Assembly (NCBI GenBank): GCA_946480465.1
Contig: CAMLJY010000001.1
Span: 124,001 to 188,000, forward strand
Direction of reading: 5' to 3'
Origin: an uncultured Burkholderiales bacterium
GTDB taxonomy: Bacteria; Pseudomonadota; Gammaproteobacteria; Burkholderiales; Burkholderiaceae
DNA length: 64,000 bases
A program made the position numbers and the translations under genes. The notes below the pieces were generated by a model. That model ran no database searches. It worked only from the letters and a program-made list of their open reading frames with translations, and was not told the origin of the DNA. Below, piece by piece: positions 1-9,196 of the stretch (positions within the stretch are counted from its first letter, which is position 1; every line of letters begins with the position of its first letter).

Positions 1-1322
1 GGCATGCCGCTGCCACGTGCGGCGCCGGCGGAGGCGCCGGATGCGGTGCCCGCCACCACCCCCGCGGCCCCACCCGCGCCGCCAGCGCCGCCAGCGCCCT
101 TGCCGCCGCCGCGGCGATCGGTGCCGCTCTGCCACGGCGTGGGCCGCACGCTGCTGCCCGGGCGCACGTTCTGCTTGCCCTCGACGACCACGCGCTCGCC
201 TTCCTGCAGGCCCTCGACGACGACGAACTCGCCGATCGGCATGCGCGACTGCACCGGGCGCGATTCAACCGTCGAGTCCGCCTTCACGACGTAGACCGAG
301 CGGTCGTTGCCGCGGATGACCAGCGCCGCCTGCGGGATCACCAGCGCGCCGGCCATCGTGCGCGTCGTCAGGTGCACGTTGACGTACTGGCCCGGCCACA
401 GCGCCTGCGCCGGGTTGGCCAGCTCGGCCTTGACCTTGATGGTGCCGGTGGGCGTGTCGACCGCGTTGTCGACGAAGACCACCTTGCCACGCAGCGGTGC
501 GGCCGCAGGCGCGGCGCCGCGGCCACGGTCGGCGGGCATGCCGGGGGCGGACACGGCCACCTCGGTGCCGGTGTCCTGTGCGCTGCCGCCGGGCGTACGC
601 AGCAGCGCCGCCAGCTGCGATTCGGGCACGCTGAAGGAGACGCCGATCGGGTCGATCTGCTTGATGCCCACCAGCGCCGTGCCGCCGGGTTGCACCAGCG
701 AGCCGCGGTGCACTGCCACCGCACCGATGCGGCCGGCCAGTGGTGCGCTGATGGTGCCGAAGCTCAGGTCCACCTCCGCCGCGCGCAGGGCGGCCTGCGA
801 GGCGGCGACGGTGGCGCGCTGCGCGTCCAGGCTGGCGCGCACCGTGTCGGCCGCGCTCTGGGCGATGAAGTTCTCGGTCCGCAGTTCCTGTGCGCGCTTC
901 CATTGCCGCTCCAGGTCGGCCAGCGTGGCCTGGTCCTTCAGCAGCTGGGCGCGGGCACGGTCGGCGTTGGCCTGCTGGGCCCGCACGTCGAGCCTGAAGA
1001 GTGGCTGGCCGCGCCTGACGAAGTCGCCGTCCTTGACCAGCACCTCGGCGATGGTGCCCGAGAGCTGCGGGCGCACGTCCACCGCGTCCAGCGCGACGAC
1101 CGTGCCGGCGGCCTCGACGGTGACGGGCACGTCGCGCTTCTGCGCCGCGAAGACGCTGACGGCGGTGGCACCGCGGCCGGCGCCGGAGGCCGCTGCAGAG
1201 GCGGTTGAACCGGCTGGTGCCGATGCCGTGGTGCCTTCGGACCCTGAGCGTTGGCAGCCCGCGAGCGCAGCGGCACCGAGCACGCTGAGCGCCAGGATCC
1301 CGGCGACTGGTTGTTGGTTCAT
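1..1322 (-). CDS. RND efflux periplasmic adaptor lipoprotein (MFP/HlyD type), C-terminus cut by window edge
   Basis: Periplasmic adaptor that would link an inner-membrane RND pump to an outer-membrane channel. The ATG at 1320-1322 opens a frame that stays open to base 1 (440 codons visible). The N-terminus is a lipoprotein signal ending in LAGC, so the mature protein should be lipid-anchored. It continues with the lipoyl half-motifs (VTVEAAGTV, then FVRRGQPLFRLD), an alpha-hairpin rich in Ala/Gln/Arg, and a beta-barrel region with the typical TPTGTIKVKAE and PGQYVNVHL stretches. The visible C-terminus is a Gly/Ala-rich low-complexity tail. The pump gene, if linked, would lie beyond the left edge. 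The substrate cannot be told. Confidence 0.9.
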   Translation of the reverse strand, partial: MNQQPVAGILALSVLGAAALAGCQRSGSEGTTASAPAGSTASAAASGAGRGATAVSVFAAQKRDVPVTVEAAGTVVALDAVDVRPQLSGTIAEVLVKDGDFVRRGQPLFRLDVRAQQANADRARAQLLKDQATLADLERQWKRAQELRTENFIAQSAADTVRASLDAQRATVAASQAALRAAEVDLSFGTISAPLAGRIGAVAVHRGSLVQPGGTALVGIKQIDPIGVSFSVPESQLAALLRTPGGSAQDTGTEVAVSAPGMPADRGRGAAPAAAPLRGKVVFVDNAVDTPTGTIKVKAELANPAQALWPGQYVNVHLTTRTMAGALVIPQAALVIRGNDRSVYVVKADSTVESRPVQSRMPIGEFVVVEGLQEGERVVVEGKQNVRPGSSVRPTPWQSGTDRRGGGKGAGGAGGAGGAAGVVAGTASGASAGAARGSGM

Positions 1323-1598
1323 GGTGTTGGTGTGGCGCCTCCCGCGGCCCGTCCGAAACACTATCACCGCGTCAGGGCTGCCGTATTGCCCGCGTGTTGC
1401 TGGACCGGGTTTCCTCCGGGCAGCCGTGGGCAGGCGGCAGGCCTGCCTCAGGCGCCTGCTCAAGTGCCGGCGTCAGTCAGTACGGGCGCCCCGCGCGGCG
1501 TCACGTCACGTGTGCGCTCCGGCCATTCCACCCAGCACAGGCCGATGCCGGCCACGCCGAAATCCACTGGTTCGAGGCCGCGGTCGATGGCCGCGTTG

Positions 1599-3422
1599 TC
1601 AGCGCTGGCCATGGGCCGTCAGGCCGGCGCCCTCGCGGCGCATCGAGACGCCGACCGCGAGTATGTCGATGACCAGCAGGTGCAGGATGCGGCTGATCAT
1701 CGGCAACTGGGTGTCGGGGTCCTCCTGGGGGTCGACGACCAGCGCCACGTCGGCCCTCTTCGCCACAGGCGACTGGCCGGAGGTGATGGCGATGGTGCGG
1801 GCGCCGCGGGCACGCGCGGTGTCCGCCACCGCAGTGAGCTCGTTGAAGCGGCCGGCCCCGCCGCCTCCGCCGCCGCTGCCACTGACCAGCACCACCACGT
1901 CGCCCTCGGCCAGCGCGCCCGCGGCCAGCACCTGCAGGCGCGGGTCGGTGCAGGCATGGCTGGCGATCCCCAGGCGCATGAACTTCAGCTGCGCGTCCTG
2001 CGCCACCGGGCCGTTCAGGCCGCCGGCATGGATTTCGATGCGGCCGGCGGCGTTCAGCAGGTCGATGGCGCGGGCGATGGCGTCGCGGTTCAGCTGGTTG
2101 CGCACCCGCAGGATGGCCGACGCGGTGTTGCCGAGCACTTTGGCACCCAGCTCGGCGCCCGAGTCGCTGCCGGACACGAGGCTGTGCGCGACCGGCACCG
2201 AGCCCGTCAGGCTGGAGGCCAGGCGCAGCTTGAAGTCCGGCAGGCCCTCGCAGCCCAGCGTGCGGCAGAAGCGGATCACCGTCGGCTGGCTCACCTGCGC
2301 GGCACGCGCGATTTCCGCCACCGGCTCGTTCATCACGCTGCGCGGCTGCGCCAGCACGTGCTGCGCCACCCGCCGCTCGGCCGGCGACAGCGTGGCCAGG
2401 CCCAGCCGGATCTGGTCCAGCAGCGCGGATGGCGGTGCGTCTTCCAGCGCGCGCAGCTGCGCCTGCAGGGTGGCCGAGGCGCCGCGGAGGGTGGCGTCTT
2501 CCGCGGTGATGACGTAAGTGGGAATGGCGCGCAGGTAGTTGCTGAAGCGGCCCTTGGACTCGAAGCGGGCGCGGAAGGGTGAGCGGTCGAACCGTTCGCC
2601 CAGGCGCGGCACGATGCCGCCGCCGATGTAGATGCCGCCGTGCGCGCCCAGCGTCACCGCGAGGTTGGCGGCGGCAGTGCCCAGCATGGCGCAGAAGGTG
2701 TCCAGCGCCTCGGCGCACAGCTCGTCGCCGCCGTCCAGCGCGCGTTGGGTGATCTCCGGAGCCGTCCAGGGCGGCGTCGCGCCGGCGCCCGCCTGGTCGG
2801 CCAGGGCCCGGTGGATCAGCGCCAGGCCGGCGCCGGACAGCAGGCGTTCGAAGGACACGTGCGCGTGCTGGCGCCAGGCGCAGCGCAGCACGGCCAGCTC
2901 GCGCTCATCCTGCGGCGCGAAGCTGGCGTGTCCGCCCTCGGCGCCCAGCGCCACCCAGCCCCCGGACGCCGGCACCAGGCCGGACACGCCCAGCCCCGTG
3001 CCGGGCCCCAGCACGCCGATCACGCTGTCTTCCCGCGGCCGGCCGCCGCCGACCTGACGCCGATCCTGAGCGGCCAGGCGCGGCACCGCCATGGCGAGCG
3101 CGGTGAAGTCGTTGACCACCACCAGCGTCTGCAGCCGCAGCCGCTCGCGCATGCGGGCGATCGAGAACTGCCACGGCGAATTGGTCATGCGCACCGCGTC
3201 ACCTTCAACCGGGTTGGCGATGGCGATGGCCGCATGCGCGACCGGCGCCGAAGCGGCCGGCAGCATGGTCCGGTAGGCCGTGACGGCCGCCTCGAGGTCC
3301 GCATGGTCGGCACAGCGCAACACGGCCCGGTGCTCGAAGCGGCCAGGCGAAACCTCCAGCGCGAAGCGGGCAAAGGCGCTGCCGATGTCGGCGATCAGCC
3401 GCGGGCGGTCAAAAGGGGTCAT
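1599..3422 (-). CDS. Glucokinase-like / RpiR-HexR family fusion regulator
   Basis: A 607-aa fusion. Residues 8-325 are glucokinase-like: catalytic Asp in NDF at 104-106, GPGTGLGV at 139-146, EGGH at 162-165, GGGIVPR at 267-273. Residues 343-405 are an RpiR-type helix-turn-helix, and about 450-600 a SIS sugar-phosphate domain. Such fusions are known in Burkholderiales as bifunctional glucokinase/regulators. Two things are odd. The N-terminal phosphate loop reads DIGSAFAR instead of the kinase consensus DxGGTNAR, so kinase activity is doubtful. The SIS phosphate-binding segment holds a run of six glycines (516-521). I read it as a HexR-like repressor of glucose catabolism with a possibly vestigial or sensing kinase domain. 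No Shine-Dalgarno precedes the ATG, because a HexR-type palindrome begins two bases upstream of it. Confidence 0.88.
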   Translation of the reverse strand: MTPFDRPRLIADIGSAFARFALEVSPGRFEHRAVLRCADHADLEAAVTAYRTMLPAASAPVAHAAIAIANPVEGDAVRMTNSPWQFSIARMRERLRLQTLVVVNDFTALAMAVPRLAAQDRRQVGGGRPREDSVIGVLGPGTGLGVSGLVPASGGWVALGAEGGHASFAPQDERELAVLRCAWRQHAHVSFERLLSGAGLALIHRALADQAGAGATPPWTAPEITQRALDGGDELCAEALDTFCAMLGTAAANLAVTLGAHGGIYIGGGIVPRLGERFDRSPFRARFESKGRFSNYLRAIPTYVITAEDATLRGASATLQAQLRALEDAPPSALLDQIRLGLATLSPAERRVAQHVLAQPRSVMNEPVAEIARAAQVSQPTVIRFCRTLGCEGLPDFKLRLASSLTGSVPVAHSLVSGSDSGAELGAKVLGNTASAILRVRNQLNRDAIARAIDLLNAAGRIEIHAGGLNGPVAQDAQLKFMRLGIASHACTDPRLQVLAAGALAEGDVVVLVSGSGGGGGGAGRFNELTAVADTARARGARTIAITSGQSPVAKRADVALVVDPQEDPDTQLPMISRILHLLVIDILAVGVSMRREGAGLTAHGQR

Positions 3423-3424
3423 GG

Positions 3425-3439
3425 TGTAGCAATACTACA
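3425..3439. promoter_or_regulatory. HexR-type operator 1
   Basis: A 15-bp inverted repeat, TGTAG-N5-CTACA, with perfect arms. It matches the tGTA..TACa architecture of HexR/RpiR operators in proteobacteria. It lies immediately upstream of the fusion regulator's ATG on the minus strand, where bound protein would block initiation, so autoregulation is inferred. Confidence 0.72.
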
Positions 3440-3480
3440 GATTCACGGCTACATCACCCGGGTCTTGTTTGTCGGCGCGG

Positions 3481-3495
3481 TGTAGTTTTGCTACC
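3481..3495. promoter_or_regulatory. HexR-type operator 2
   Basis: The sequence TGTAGTTTTGCTACC is the same TGTAG-N5-CTAC(A) palindrome as the site at 3425, with only the last base differing. It lies 32 bp upstream of the glucokinase ATG. The two site centres are 56 bp apart, so one regulator could control both divergent genes. Confidence 0.65.
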
Positions 3496-3527
3496 TTGGC
3501 GGGCTTGACGCGCAGGAAGGCAAGGCC

Positions 3528-4532
3528 ATGCAGCAATCGAATGGAGCGAACGGACCCTGGCTGGTGGCCGACGTGGGCGGCACCAATGCGCGCTTTGGCT
3601 GGGTCGACGGCGGCTCGGGCGCGGCGGTGCAGCACATCGAGAAGCTGGCGGCCGCGGACCATGCCGGGCCGGGGGATGCCGTGCGGTCCTACCTGGACGG
3701 CCTGCGCCAGCGCCTGGGCGCTGCCTACCGGCCGCCGCGTCGCGCGGCCGTGGCGGTGGCCACGGCGATCTCCGGCGACGAGGTGGCCTTCACCAACAGC
3801 CATTGGCGCTTCTCGCGCCAGCAGCTGCAGGCCGACCTGGACCTGGACGCGCTGCTGCTGCTGAACGACTTCGAGGCGCTGGCGCTGTCCTTGCCGCGCC
3901 TGGGGCCGGCGCAGTTGCGCAGCGCCGGCGCCTTGCCGCAGCCGGAGGGCACGCTGGTGGTGATCGGTCCGGGCACCGGCCTGGGTGTCGGCGCGGTCAC
4001 GCAGACGGCGCACGGCTGGATCGCGATCCCGGGGGAGGGCGGCCATGCCACCTTGTCCGCCGCCGACGACTTCGACAGCGCGCTGCTGCAGGCCGCGCGG
4101 CGCGAATTCGCGCACGTCTCGGCCGAGCGCCTGCTCTCGGGCATCGGCCTGCCGGTGCTGCACCGCGCGGTGGCCACGGTCATGGCGCGGCCGGCCGAGA
4201 CGCTGGCGGCCGAGCAGATCGTCGAACGCGGGCTGGGAGGTGGCCAGGGTGGGGGCGACGAGGTGTGCGAACGCACCATCGACAGCTTCTGCGCGCTGCT
4301 GGGCAGCTTCGCCGGCAACGTGGCGCTCACCCTGGGCGCGCGGGGCGGCGTCTACATCGGCGGCGGCATCGTGCCGCGCTTGGGCGACCGCTTCTTCGCC
4401 TCGCGCTTCCGCGAGCGCTTCGAGTCCAAGGGCCGCTTCCGCGGCTACCTGCAGGAGATTCCCACCGCGCTGATCACCGACACGCTGGCAGCGCTGAGCG
4501 GGGCGGCGCTGGCGCTGGAGCAGCTTCCCTGA
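3528..4532 (+). CDS. glk: Glucokinase
   Basis: Phosphorylates glucose to glucose 6-phosphate in the cytoplasm (ATP-dependent, ROK-unrelated bacterial Glk family). At 334 aa it has family length. It has an intact phosphate loop DVGGTNAR (15-22), the catalytic NDFEALA segment, GPGTGLGVG, EGGHATL, HVSAERLLSG and GGIVPRLGD. The start is supported by an AGGAAGG about 8 bases upstream. It is divergent from the fused glucokinase-like regulator, and the two share the C-terminal ESKGRF motif, which points to an old duplication. Two HexR-like sites lie in its upstream region, so induction by a sugar-phosphate intermediate is likely. Confidence 0.95.
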   Translation: MQQSNGANGPWLVADVGGTNARFGWVDGGSGAAVQHIEKLAAADHAGPGDAVRSYLDGLRQRLGAAYRPPRRAAVAVATAISGDEVAFTNSHWRFSRQQLQADLDLDALLLLNDFEALALSLPRLGPAQLRSAGALPQPEGTLVVIGPGTGLGVGAVTQTAHGWIAIPGEGGHATLSAADDFDSALLQAARREFAHVSAERLLSGIGLPVLHRAVATVMARPAETLAAEQIVERGLGGGQGGGDEVCERTIDSFCALLGSFAGNVALTLGARGGVYIGGGIVPRLGDRFFASRFRERFESKGRFRGYLQEIPTALITDTLAALSGAALALEQLP

Positions 4533-4540
4533 CGCTGCTG

Positions 4541-4560
4541 AAAACGCCTTAAAGGCGCGT
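4541..4560 (-). terminator. Weak intrinsic terminator after the oxidase operon
   Basis: Read on the minus strand, a CGCCT/AGGCG stem with a 3-nt loop (4545-4557) is followed by TTTT. The stem is only 5 bp, so it is a weak candidate for the end of the cox-cyoE transcript. It sits between the convergent ends of glk and heme O synthase. Confidence 0.4.
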
Positions 4561-4607
4561 CGATACAGGGTCAGTCCGCGCAGGCTGCTCCTGGTGCAGC
4601 GTGACGC

Positions 4608-5534
4608 TCAATATACGAGGTAGTGATCGGCCAACAGCAGGGCGAACAGCCCGAACAGGTGGACGATGGAGAAGCGGAAGGTGCGCCAGGCCTGGTGCAC
4701 GTCGCGCGACAGGCGCCAGGCGGACCACGTGAAGCGGCCGCTGAGCAGGGCGGCGCCGACCAGGTAGGGCCAGCCGCTCATGCCGATGGCGAAGGGCAGC
4801 AGCGTCAGCGGCCACAGCGCGAGCGTGTACTGCAGGATGCGGCGCTGGGTGAACGGGATGCCGTGCGTCACCGGCAGCATCGGGACGCCGGCCTTGGCGT
4901 AGTCGTCGCGGCGGTGGATGGCCAGGGCCCAGAAATGCGGCGGCGTCCACACCAGGATGATCAGGAACAGCAGCAGCGCGCCGGGATCGACCTGGCCCGT
5001 CACCGCCACCCAGCCCAGCAGCGGCGGTGCGGCGCCGGCGGCGCCGCCGATGACGATGTTCTGCGGCGTCGCGCGCTTCAGGTACATCGTGTAGACCACC
5101 GCGTAGCCCAGCAAGGACGCGAGTGTCAGCGCCGCGCACAGCGGGTTGGTGAAGTGCAGCAGCAGTGCCATGCCGGCAGCGCCCAGGACGGCGGCGAAGG
5201 CAAGCACCTGCTTGCCGCGCAGCAACCCGCGGGGCAGCGGGCGGTGGCGGGTGCGGGCCATCAGCGCGTCGATGCGGCGGTCCACCAGGTGGTTCACCGC
5301 CGCGGCGGCCGCGGCCATCAGCGCAATGCCCAGCGTGCCGAACAGCAGCACCGGCAGCGGCAGCGGCCCGCGCGTGGCCAGCAGCATGCCCACCAGCACC
5401 GTGAAGGACATCAGCGCGACGACGCGCGGCTTCGTCACCTCCACGTAGGCCTGCCACGCCGCCAGCGGCCGCGCCAGGCGTGACGGCGCGGCGGCCGCGG
5501 TGGTCGTGGCGATTGGATCGGCGGTGTCGGCCAT
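4608..5534 (-). CDS. ctaB: Heme O synthase (protoheme IX farnesyltransferase)
   Basis: An inner-membrane UbiA-family enzyme that farnesylates heme B to heme O for heme-copper oxidases. At 308 aa it has about nine hydrophobic helices. The first prenyl-diphosphate/Mg motif is visible as N-x3-D-x3-D (NHLVDRRID) followed by [12 protein letters not shown], and a second Asp-rich loop follows near [10 protein letters not shown]. It is also called cyoE. It is the last gene of the cox cluster, 12 bases after the subunit IV gene, which fits supply of heme for this oxidase. Confidence 0.95.
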   Translation of the reverse strand: MADTADPIATTTAAAAPSRLARPLAAWQAYVEVTKPRVVALMSFTVLVGMLLATRGPLPLPVLLFGTLGIALMAAAAAAVNHLVDRRIDALMARTRHRPLPRGLLRGKQVLAFAAVLGAAGMALLLHFTNPLCAALTLASLLGYAVVYTMYLKRATPQNIVIGGAAGAAPPLLGWVAVTGQVDPGALLLFLIILVWTPPHFWALAIHRRDDYAKAGVPMLPVTHGIPFTQRRILQYTLALWPLTLLPFAIGMSGWPYLVGAALLSGRFTWSAWRLSRDVHQAWRTFRFSIVHLFGLFALLLADHYLVY

Positions 5535-5546
5535 CGTCTTGGGGCG

Positions 5547-5903
5547 TTACCGATAGAAGATCACGCGCATCAGGTGCGTATAGCCCCCTTCGGACGCCAT
5601 CAGCCCCACGAGCACCAGCAGCGCCAGCGGGGGCAGCAGGATGGCGCAGATCAGCGCCATGCGTTCCCAGGCCATGTGCATGAAGATGGCGACGATCAGC
5701 CCGGCCTTGAGCATCATGAACAGGATGATCAGGCTCCAGCGCAGCAGGCCCTGCAGGTGGAAGTAGTCCACCATGTACGAGAAGGCGCTGAGCACGAACA
5801 GCAGGGCCCAGATCTTCAGGTACAGCCCGATCGGGTGCTTCTGGTGGCCCTGTTCGGCGGGGGCGGGCGTCGGCGTCGGTGTGGGCGTGTGCACGGCTTC
5901 CAT
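5547..5903 (-). CDS. Cytochrome c oxidase subunit IV-like protein
   Basis: A small (118 aa) membrane protein of the cytochrome oxidase subunit IV/CtaF (COX4_pro-like) family. It has a TP-repeat N-terminus followed by three hydrophobic helices and the family-typical KAGLIVAIFMHM stretch. I take the ATG at 5901-5903 rather than an upstream one, because it follows the subunit III-like stop by five bases. It should assist assembly or stability of the oxidase in the inner membrane. Confidence 0.82.
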   Translation of the reverse strand: MEAVHTPTPTPTPAPAEQGHQKHPIGLYLKIWALLFVLSAFSYMVDYFHLQGLLRWSLIILFMMLKAGLIVAIFMHMAWERMALICAILLPPLALLVLVGLMASEGGYTHLMRVIFYR

Positions 5904-5908
5904 GGCGG

Positions 5909-6676
5909 TCACCAGAGGTAGAAGAACGCGAAGATGAAGACCCACACCAGGTCCACGAAGTGCCAGTACAGGCCCACCACCTCGACGATCTGGTAGTTCG
6001 CCTGGCGGTCGTAGTCACCGCGCACCAGCTTGCGCGCGAACAGCAGCAGCAGGATCACGCCACCGCTGACGTGCAGGCCGTGGAAGCCGGTGATCATGAA
6101 GAAGGCCGAGCCGAACTGCGCCGCGCCCCAGGGGTTGCCCCAGGGCCGCACGCCGTCGGCGATGAGCTTGCTCCACTCGAAGGCCTGCATGCCGACGAAG
6201 AGCGCGCCGAAGGCCGCGGTGACCACCATGAGCCGCGCCGCGTTGCGCTTGTCGCGGCTGTAGGCGCAGTTCACCGCCATCGCCATCGTGCCGCTGCTGG
6301 TGATGAGCACGAAGGTCATGATGGCGATGAGCAGCAGCGGCACGTTGGTGGCGCCTACGTGCAGCGCGAACACCTCGCTGGGGTTGGGCCAGGGCACCGT
6401 GGTGGACACGCGCACCGTCATGTAGCCGGTGAGGAAGCTGCCGAAGATGAAGGTGTCCGACAGCAGGAAGATCCACATCATCGCCTTGCCCCAGGACACC
6501 TGGAAGGCCTGGCGGTCGGACGACCAGTCGGCGACGAAGCCGCGCCAGCCGGCGGCCGCGTCGGCGGTGGTTCCGGCGGTGCCGGCGCTGCCGCCGGAGG
6601 CGGTCTCGCCGCGGGCCGGTGGCGCTGTGTCGGCCGGGGCATGGGGCCGGGTGGGATCGATCGGCAATGCGCTCAT
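5909..6676 (-). CDS. coxP: Heme-copper oxidase subunit III family protein (CoxP-like)
   Basis: A 255-aa inner-membrane protein of the subunit III fold, with seven predicted helices after a Gly/Ala-rich N-terminal extension. Family features include WIFLLSDTFIFGSF, the internal FEWSKLI segment and the conserved ITGFHGLHVSGG motif. It is the second subunit III-like gene in the operon, ten bases after the first. This O/P pair recalls the coxMNOP cluster of Bradyrhizobium, so the symbol is given by analogy. Confidence 0.85.
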   Translation of the reverse strand: MSALPIDPTRPHAPADTAPPARGETASGGSAGTAGTTADAAAGWRGFVADWSSDRQAFQVSWGKAMMWIFLLSDTFIFGSFLTGYMTVRVSTTVPWPNPSEVFALHVGATNVPLLLIAIMTFVLITSSGTMAMAVNCAYSRDKRNAARLMVVTAAFGALFVGMQAFEWSKLIADGVRPWGNPWGAAQFGSAFFMITGFHGLHVSGGVILLLLFARKLVRGDYDRQANYQIVEVVGLYWHFVDLVWVFIFAFFYLW

Positions 6677-6686
6677 CGCGTGCCTT

Positions 6687-7328
6687 TCAGTCGATGCCGC
6701 AGATCCGCCGCACGATCTCCGGCGTCACGCCGGCGAGCGTGGAGAACAGCAGCAGCCAGATGCCGAAGAGGAAGTGCCAGTAGCGGGCGCACAGGCGGAT
6801 GCGGCGTGCCGCGCGCGCATCGGCCGCATCGGCCAGGCCGCGCCAGGCCGCGCCCCAGGCCACCAGCCCGCCCAGCACGTGCAGGCCGTGCAGCGCGGTG
6901 AGCAGGTAGAAGAAGCTCGCCGCGGCATTGCCGTTCCACGACACGCGCTGCACCGCCAGCGCCGTCCAGGCCCACCATTGCGAAGCCAGGAACAGCAGGG
7001 CGCAGGCGCCGCCGGTCGCCAGCAGCAGCGCGGCCCGGCGCCGGTGGGCATGGGCTGCCACGCCGGCGCGGCCTGCTGCGCCTTCAGCGGCGCCGGCGGC
7101 TGCCTGCATCACGAGGCTGCCGGCGATCAGCCACGCCGTGCTCAGCCACAGCTGCTTCGGCAGCGCGATCGGCGACCAGTCGCCGCCGTCCATGCGCATG
7201 ATGTACGCGGCCACGAACAGCGTGAACAGCGCGCAGCCGACGCCGATGAACACCCACAGCCCGATGCCGGCGGCCTGCAGCGGGTGCGGGCGGTGCAGCG
7301 GCTCCGGGACGGACATCGATGGGTTCAT
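6687..7328 (-). CDS. coxO: Heme-copper oxidase subunit III (CoxO-like)
   Basis: A 213-aa subunit III homologue with five or more hydrophobic segments and the diagnostic LTALHGLHVLGG motif. It ends with a helix containing RYWHFLFGIW. The start codon overlaps the subunit I stop as ATGA, so translation is coupled to subunit I. A second in-frame ATG four codons later is possible. Subunit III stabilises the catalytic subunits and is not itself redox active. Confidence 0.87.
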   Translation of the reverse strand: MNPSMSVPEPLHRPHPLQAAGIGLWVFIGVGCALFTLFVAAYIMRMDGGDWSPIALPKQLWLSTAWLIAGSLVMQAAAGAAEGAAGRAGVAAHAHRRRAALLLATGGACALLFLASQWWAWTALAVQRVSWNGNAAASFFYLLTALHGLHVLGGLVAWGAAWRGLADAADARAARRIRLCARYWHFLFGIWLLLFSTLAGVTPEIVRRICGID

Positions 7329-9178
7329 GGCGCCTCCCGGTGCTGCGCCGCGCTGCTGCCGCCCAAAGGAAGCGGCCTGCCGGCGGGCACGGCGGCGCCG
7401 CTGGCGGGCGCCGCGCCGCCGTGCGCGCCGGCGGCCTCGGGCTCCAGCCCGCCTTCGCCCGGCGGGGCGTTCTGCGCGATGAAATCGTCCTTCGCGCCCG
7501 GCACGCTGTAGGCATAGGCCCAGCGGTACACCACCGGCAGGTGCCGGCCCCAGTTGCCGTGCCGGGGCGGCGTGTCCGGCGTGAACCATTCCAGCGACGC
7601 CGCGCGCCAGGGGTTGGGCTCGGCCTTGCGGCCGCGGAAGGCGCTCCAGGCCAGGTTCCACACGAACACCAGCTGCATCAGGCCGACGATCAGCGCCACC
7701 ACGGTGATGAAGGCATTGAGCTGGTGGGCCGACTGCGGGATGAACTGGTAGTCGGCGTAGTTGTGGTAGCGCCTGGGCATGCCCAGCACGCCCAGGTAAT
7801 GCATCGGAAAGTAGATCAGGTAGGTGCCGAGGAAGGTGGTCCAGAAGTGCAGGTGCCCCAGCCGGTCGTCCAGCATGCGGCCGGTGATCTTGGGGAACCA
7901 GTGGTAGATGGCGCCGAACACCACCAGCAGCGGCGCCACGCCCATCACCATGTGGAAGTGCGCGACGACGAAGTAGGTGCCCGACAGCGGGATGTCGACG
8001 CTGACGTTGCCGAGGAAGAGCCCGGTGAGCCCGCCGGCCAGGAAGGTGAGGATGAAGGCCAGCGTGAACAGCATCGGCACCGTCAGGTGGATATCACCAC
8101 GCCAGAGCGTCAGCACCCAGTTGTAGACCTTGATGGCGGTGGGCACCGCGATGATCAGCGTGCTGGTGGCGAAGAAGAAGCCGAACCACGGGTTCATGCC
8201 GGCCACGAACATGTGGTGCGCCCACACGATGAAGCTCAGGCCCCCGATCACCACGATGGCCCACACCATCGTGCGGTAGCCGAAGATGGCCTTGCGCGCG
8301 TGCACGCTGATCAGGTCCGACACGATGCCGAAAGCCGGCAGCGCGACGATGTAGACCTCCGGGTGGCCGAAGAACCAGAAGAGGTGCTGGAACAGCAGCG
8401 GACTGCCGCCGGCGTAGTTCGTCACCTGGCCCATCTGCACGACGGCCGGCATGAAGAAGCTGGTGCCGGCCACCTTGTCCAGCAGCATCATCACGCCGCT
8501 GACGAAGAGCGCCGGAAACGCCAGCAGCGCGAGGATGGTGGCGACGAAGATGCCCCACACGGTGAGCGGCATGCGCAGCAGCGTCATGCCGCGGCAGCGC
8601 GCCTGCAGCACGGTGGTGACGTAGTTCAGGCCGCCCATCGTGGTGGCCACGATGAAGATCAAGAGCGACACCAGCATCAGCACGATGCCCCCCTCGTGCC
8701 CCGGCGTGCCGGCCATCACCGCCGCGGGCGGGTACAGCGTCCAGCCGGCGCCGGTGGGGCCGCCGGGCACGAAGAAGCTGGCCAGCAGCACGATCACGCT
8801 GAGCAGGTAGACCCAGAAGCTCAGCATGTTCATGTAGGGGAACACCATGTCCCGCGCGCCCACCATCAACGGGATCATGTAGTTGCCGAAGCCGCCGAGG
8901 AAGAGGGCGGTCAGCAGGTAGATCACCATGATCATCCCGTGCATCGTCACCCACTGGTAGTAGTGCTCGGGCGTGATGAACTGGAAGGCCCCGGGAAAGC
9001 CGATCTGCAGCCGCATCAGGTTGGACAGCACGAGGCCGATCAGGCCGACGAAGATGGCCGTGCAGGCGTACTGCACCGCGATCACCTTGTGGTCCTGGCT
9101 CCAGACGTAGCTGGTCCAGAAGCCGTGCGGCTCGTGGCCGGTGTCGAAGTCGTCGTCCGCGACGTGGGCAGTGGACAT
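7325..9178 (-). CDS. coxN: Cytochrome c oxidase subunit I (aa3/caa3 type)
   Basis: The catalytic subunit, holding heme a and the heme a3-CuB centre. At 617 aa it has 12 helices. The crosslinked His-Tyr pair and channel glutamate appear in GHPEVYIV, the CuB histidines in WAHHMFV, and the heme ligands in VVAHFHMVMG. The D-channel Asp and Asn are in GARDMVFPYMN, which places it in the A1-type oxidases. The C-terminus has a Gly/Ala/Pro-rich tail of about 40 residues. The ctaD name is equally valid. It sits 18 bases after subunit II and overlaps subunit III. Confidence 0.96.
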   Translation of the reverse strand: MSTAHVADDDFDTGHEPHGFWTSYVWSQDHKVIAVQYACTAIFVGLIGLVLSNLMRLQIGFPGAFQFITPEHYYQWVTMHGMIMVIYLLTALFLGGFGNYMIPLMVGARDMVFPYMNMLSFWVYLLSVIVLLASFFVPGGPTGAGWTLYPPAAVMAGTPGHEGGIVLMLVSLLIFIVATTMGGLNYVTTVLQARCRGMTLLRMPLTVWGIFVATILALLAFPALFVSGVMMLLDKVAGTSFFMPAVVQMGQVTNYAGGSPLLFQHLFWFFGHPEVYIVALPAFGIVSDLISVHARKAIFGYRTMVWAIVVIGGLSFIVWAHHMFVAGMNPWFGFFFATSTLIIAVPTAIKVYNWVLTLWRGDIHLTVPMLFTLAFILTFLAGGLTGLFLGNVSVDIPLSGTYFVVAHFHMVMGVAPLLVVFGAIYHWFPKITGRMLDDRLGHLHFWTTFLGTYLIYFPMHYLGVLGMPRRYHNYADYQFIPQSAHQLNAFITVVALIVGLMQLVFVWNLAWSAFRGRKAEPNPWRAASLEWFTPDTPPRHGNWGRHLPVVYRWAYAYSVPGAKDDFIAQNAPPGEGGLEPEAAGAHGGAAPASGAAVPAGRPLPLGGSSAAQHREAP

Positions 9179-9196
9179 GTCGTCGCTCTTCGATCG

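Noticed and set aside
265..903. Minus-strand frame of about 210 codons inside the RND adaptor gene
   Set aside because: It overlaps the real adaptor frame out of phase and encodes Arg/Gly/Ala-rich sequence without motifs.
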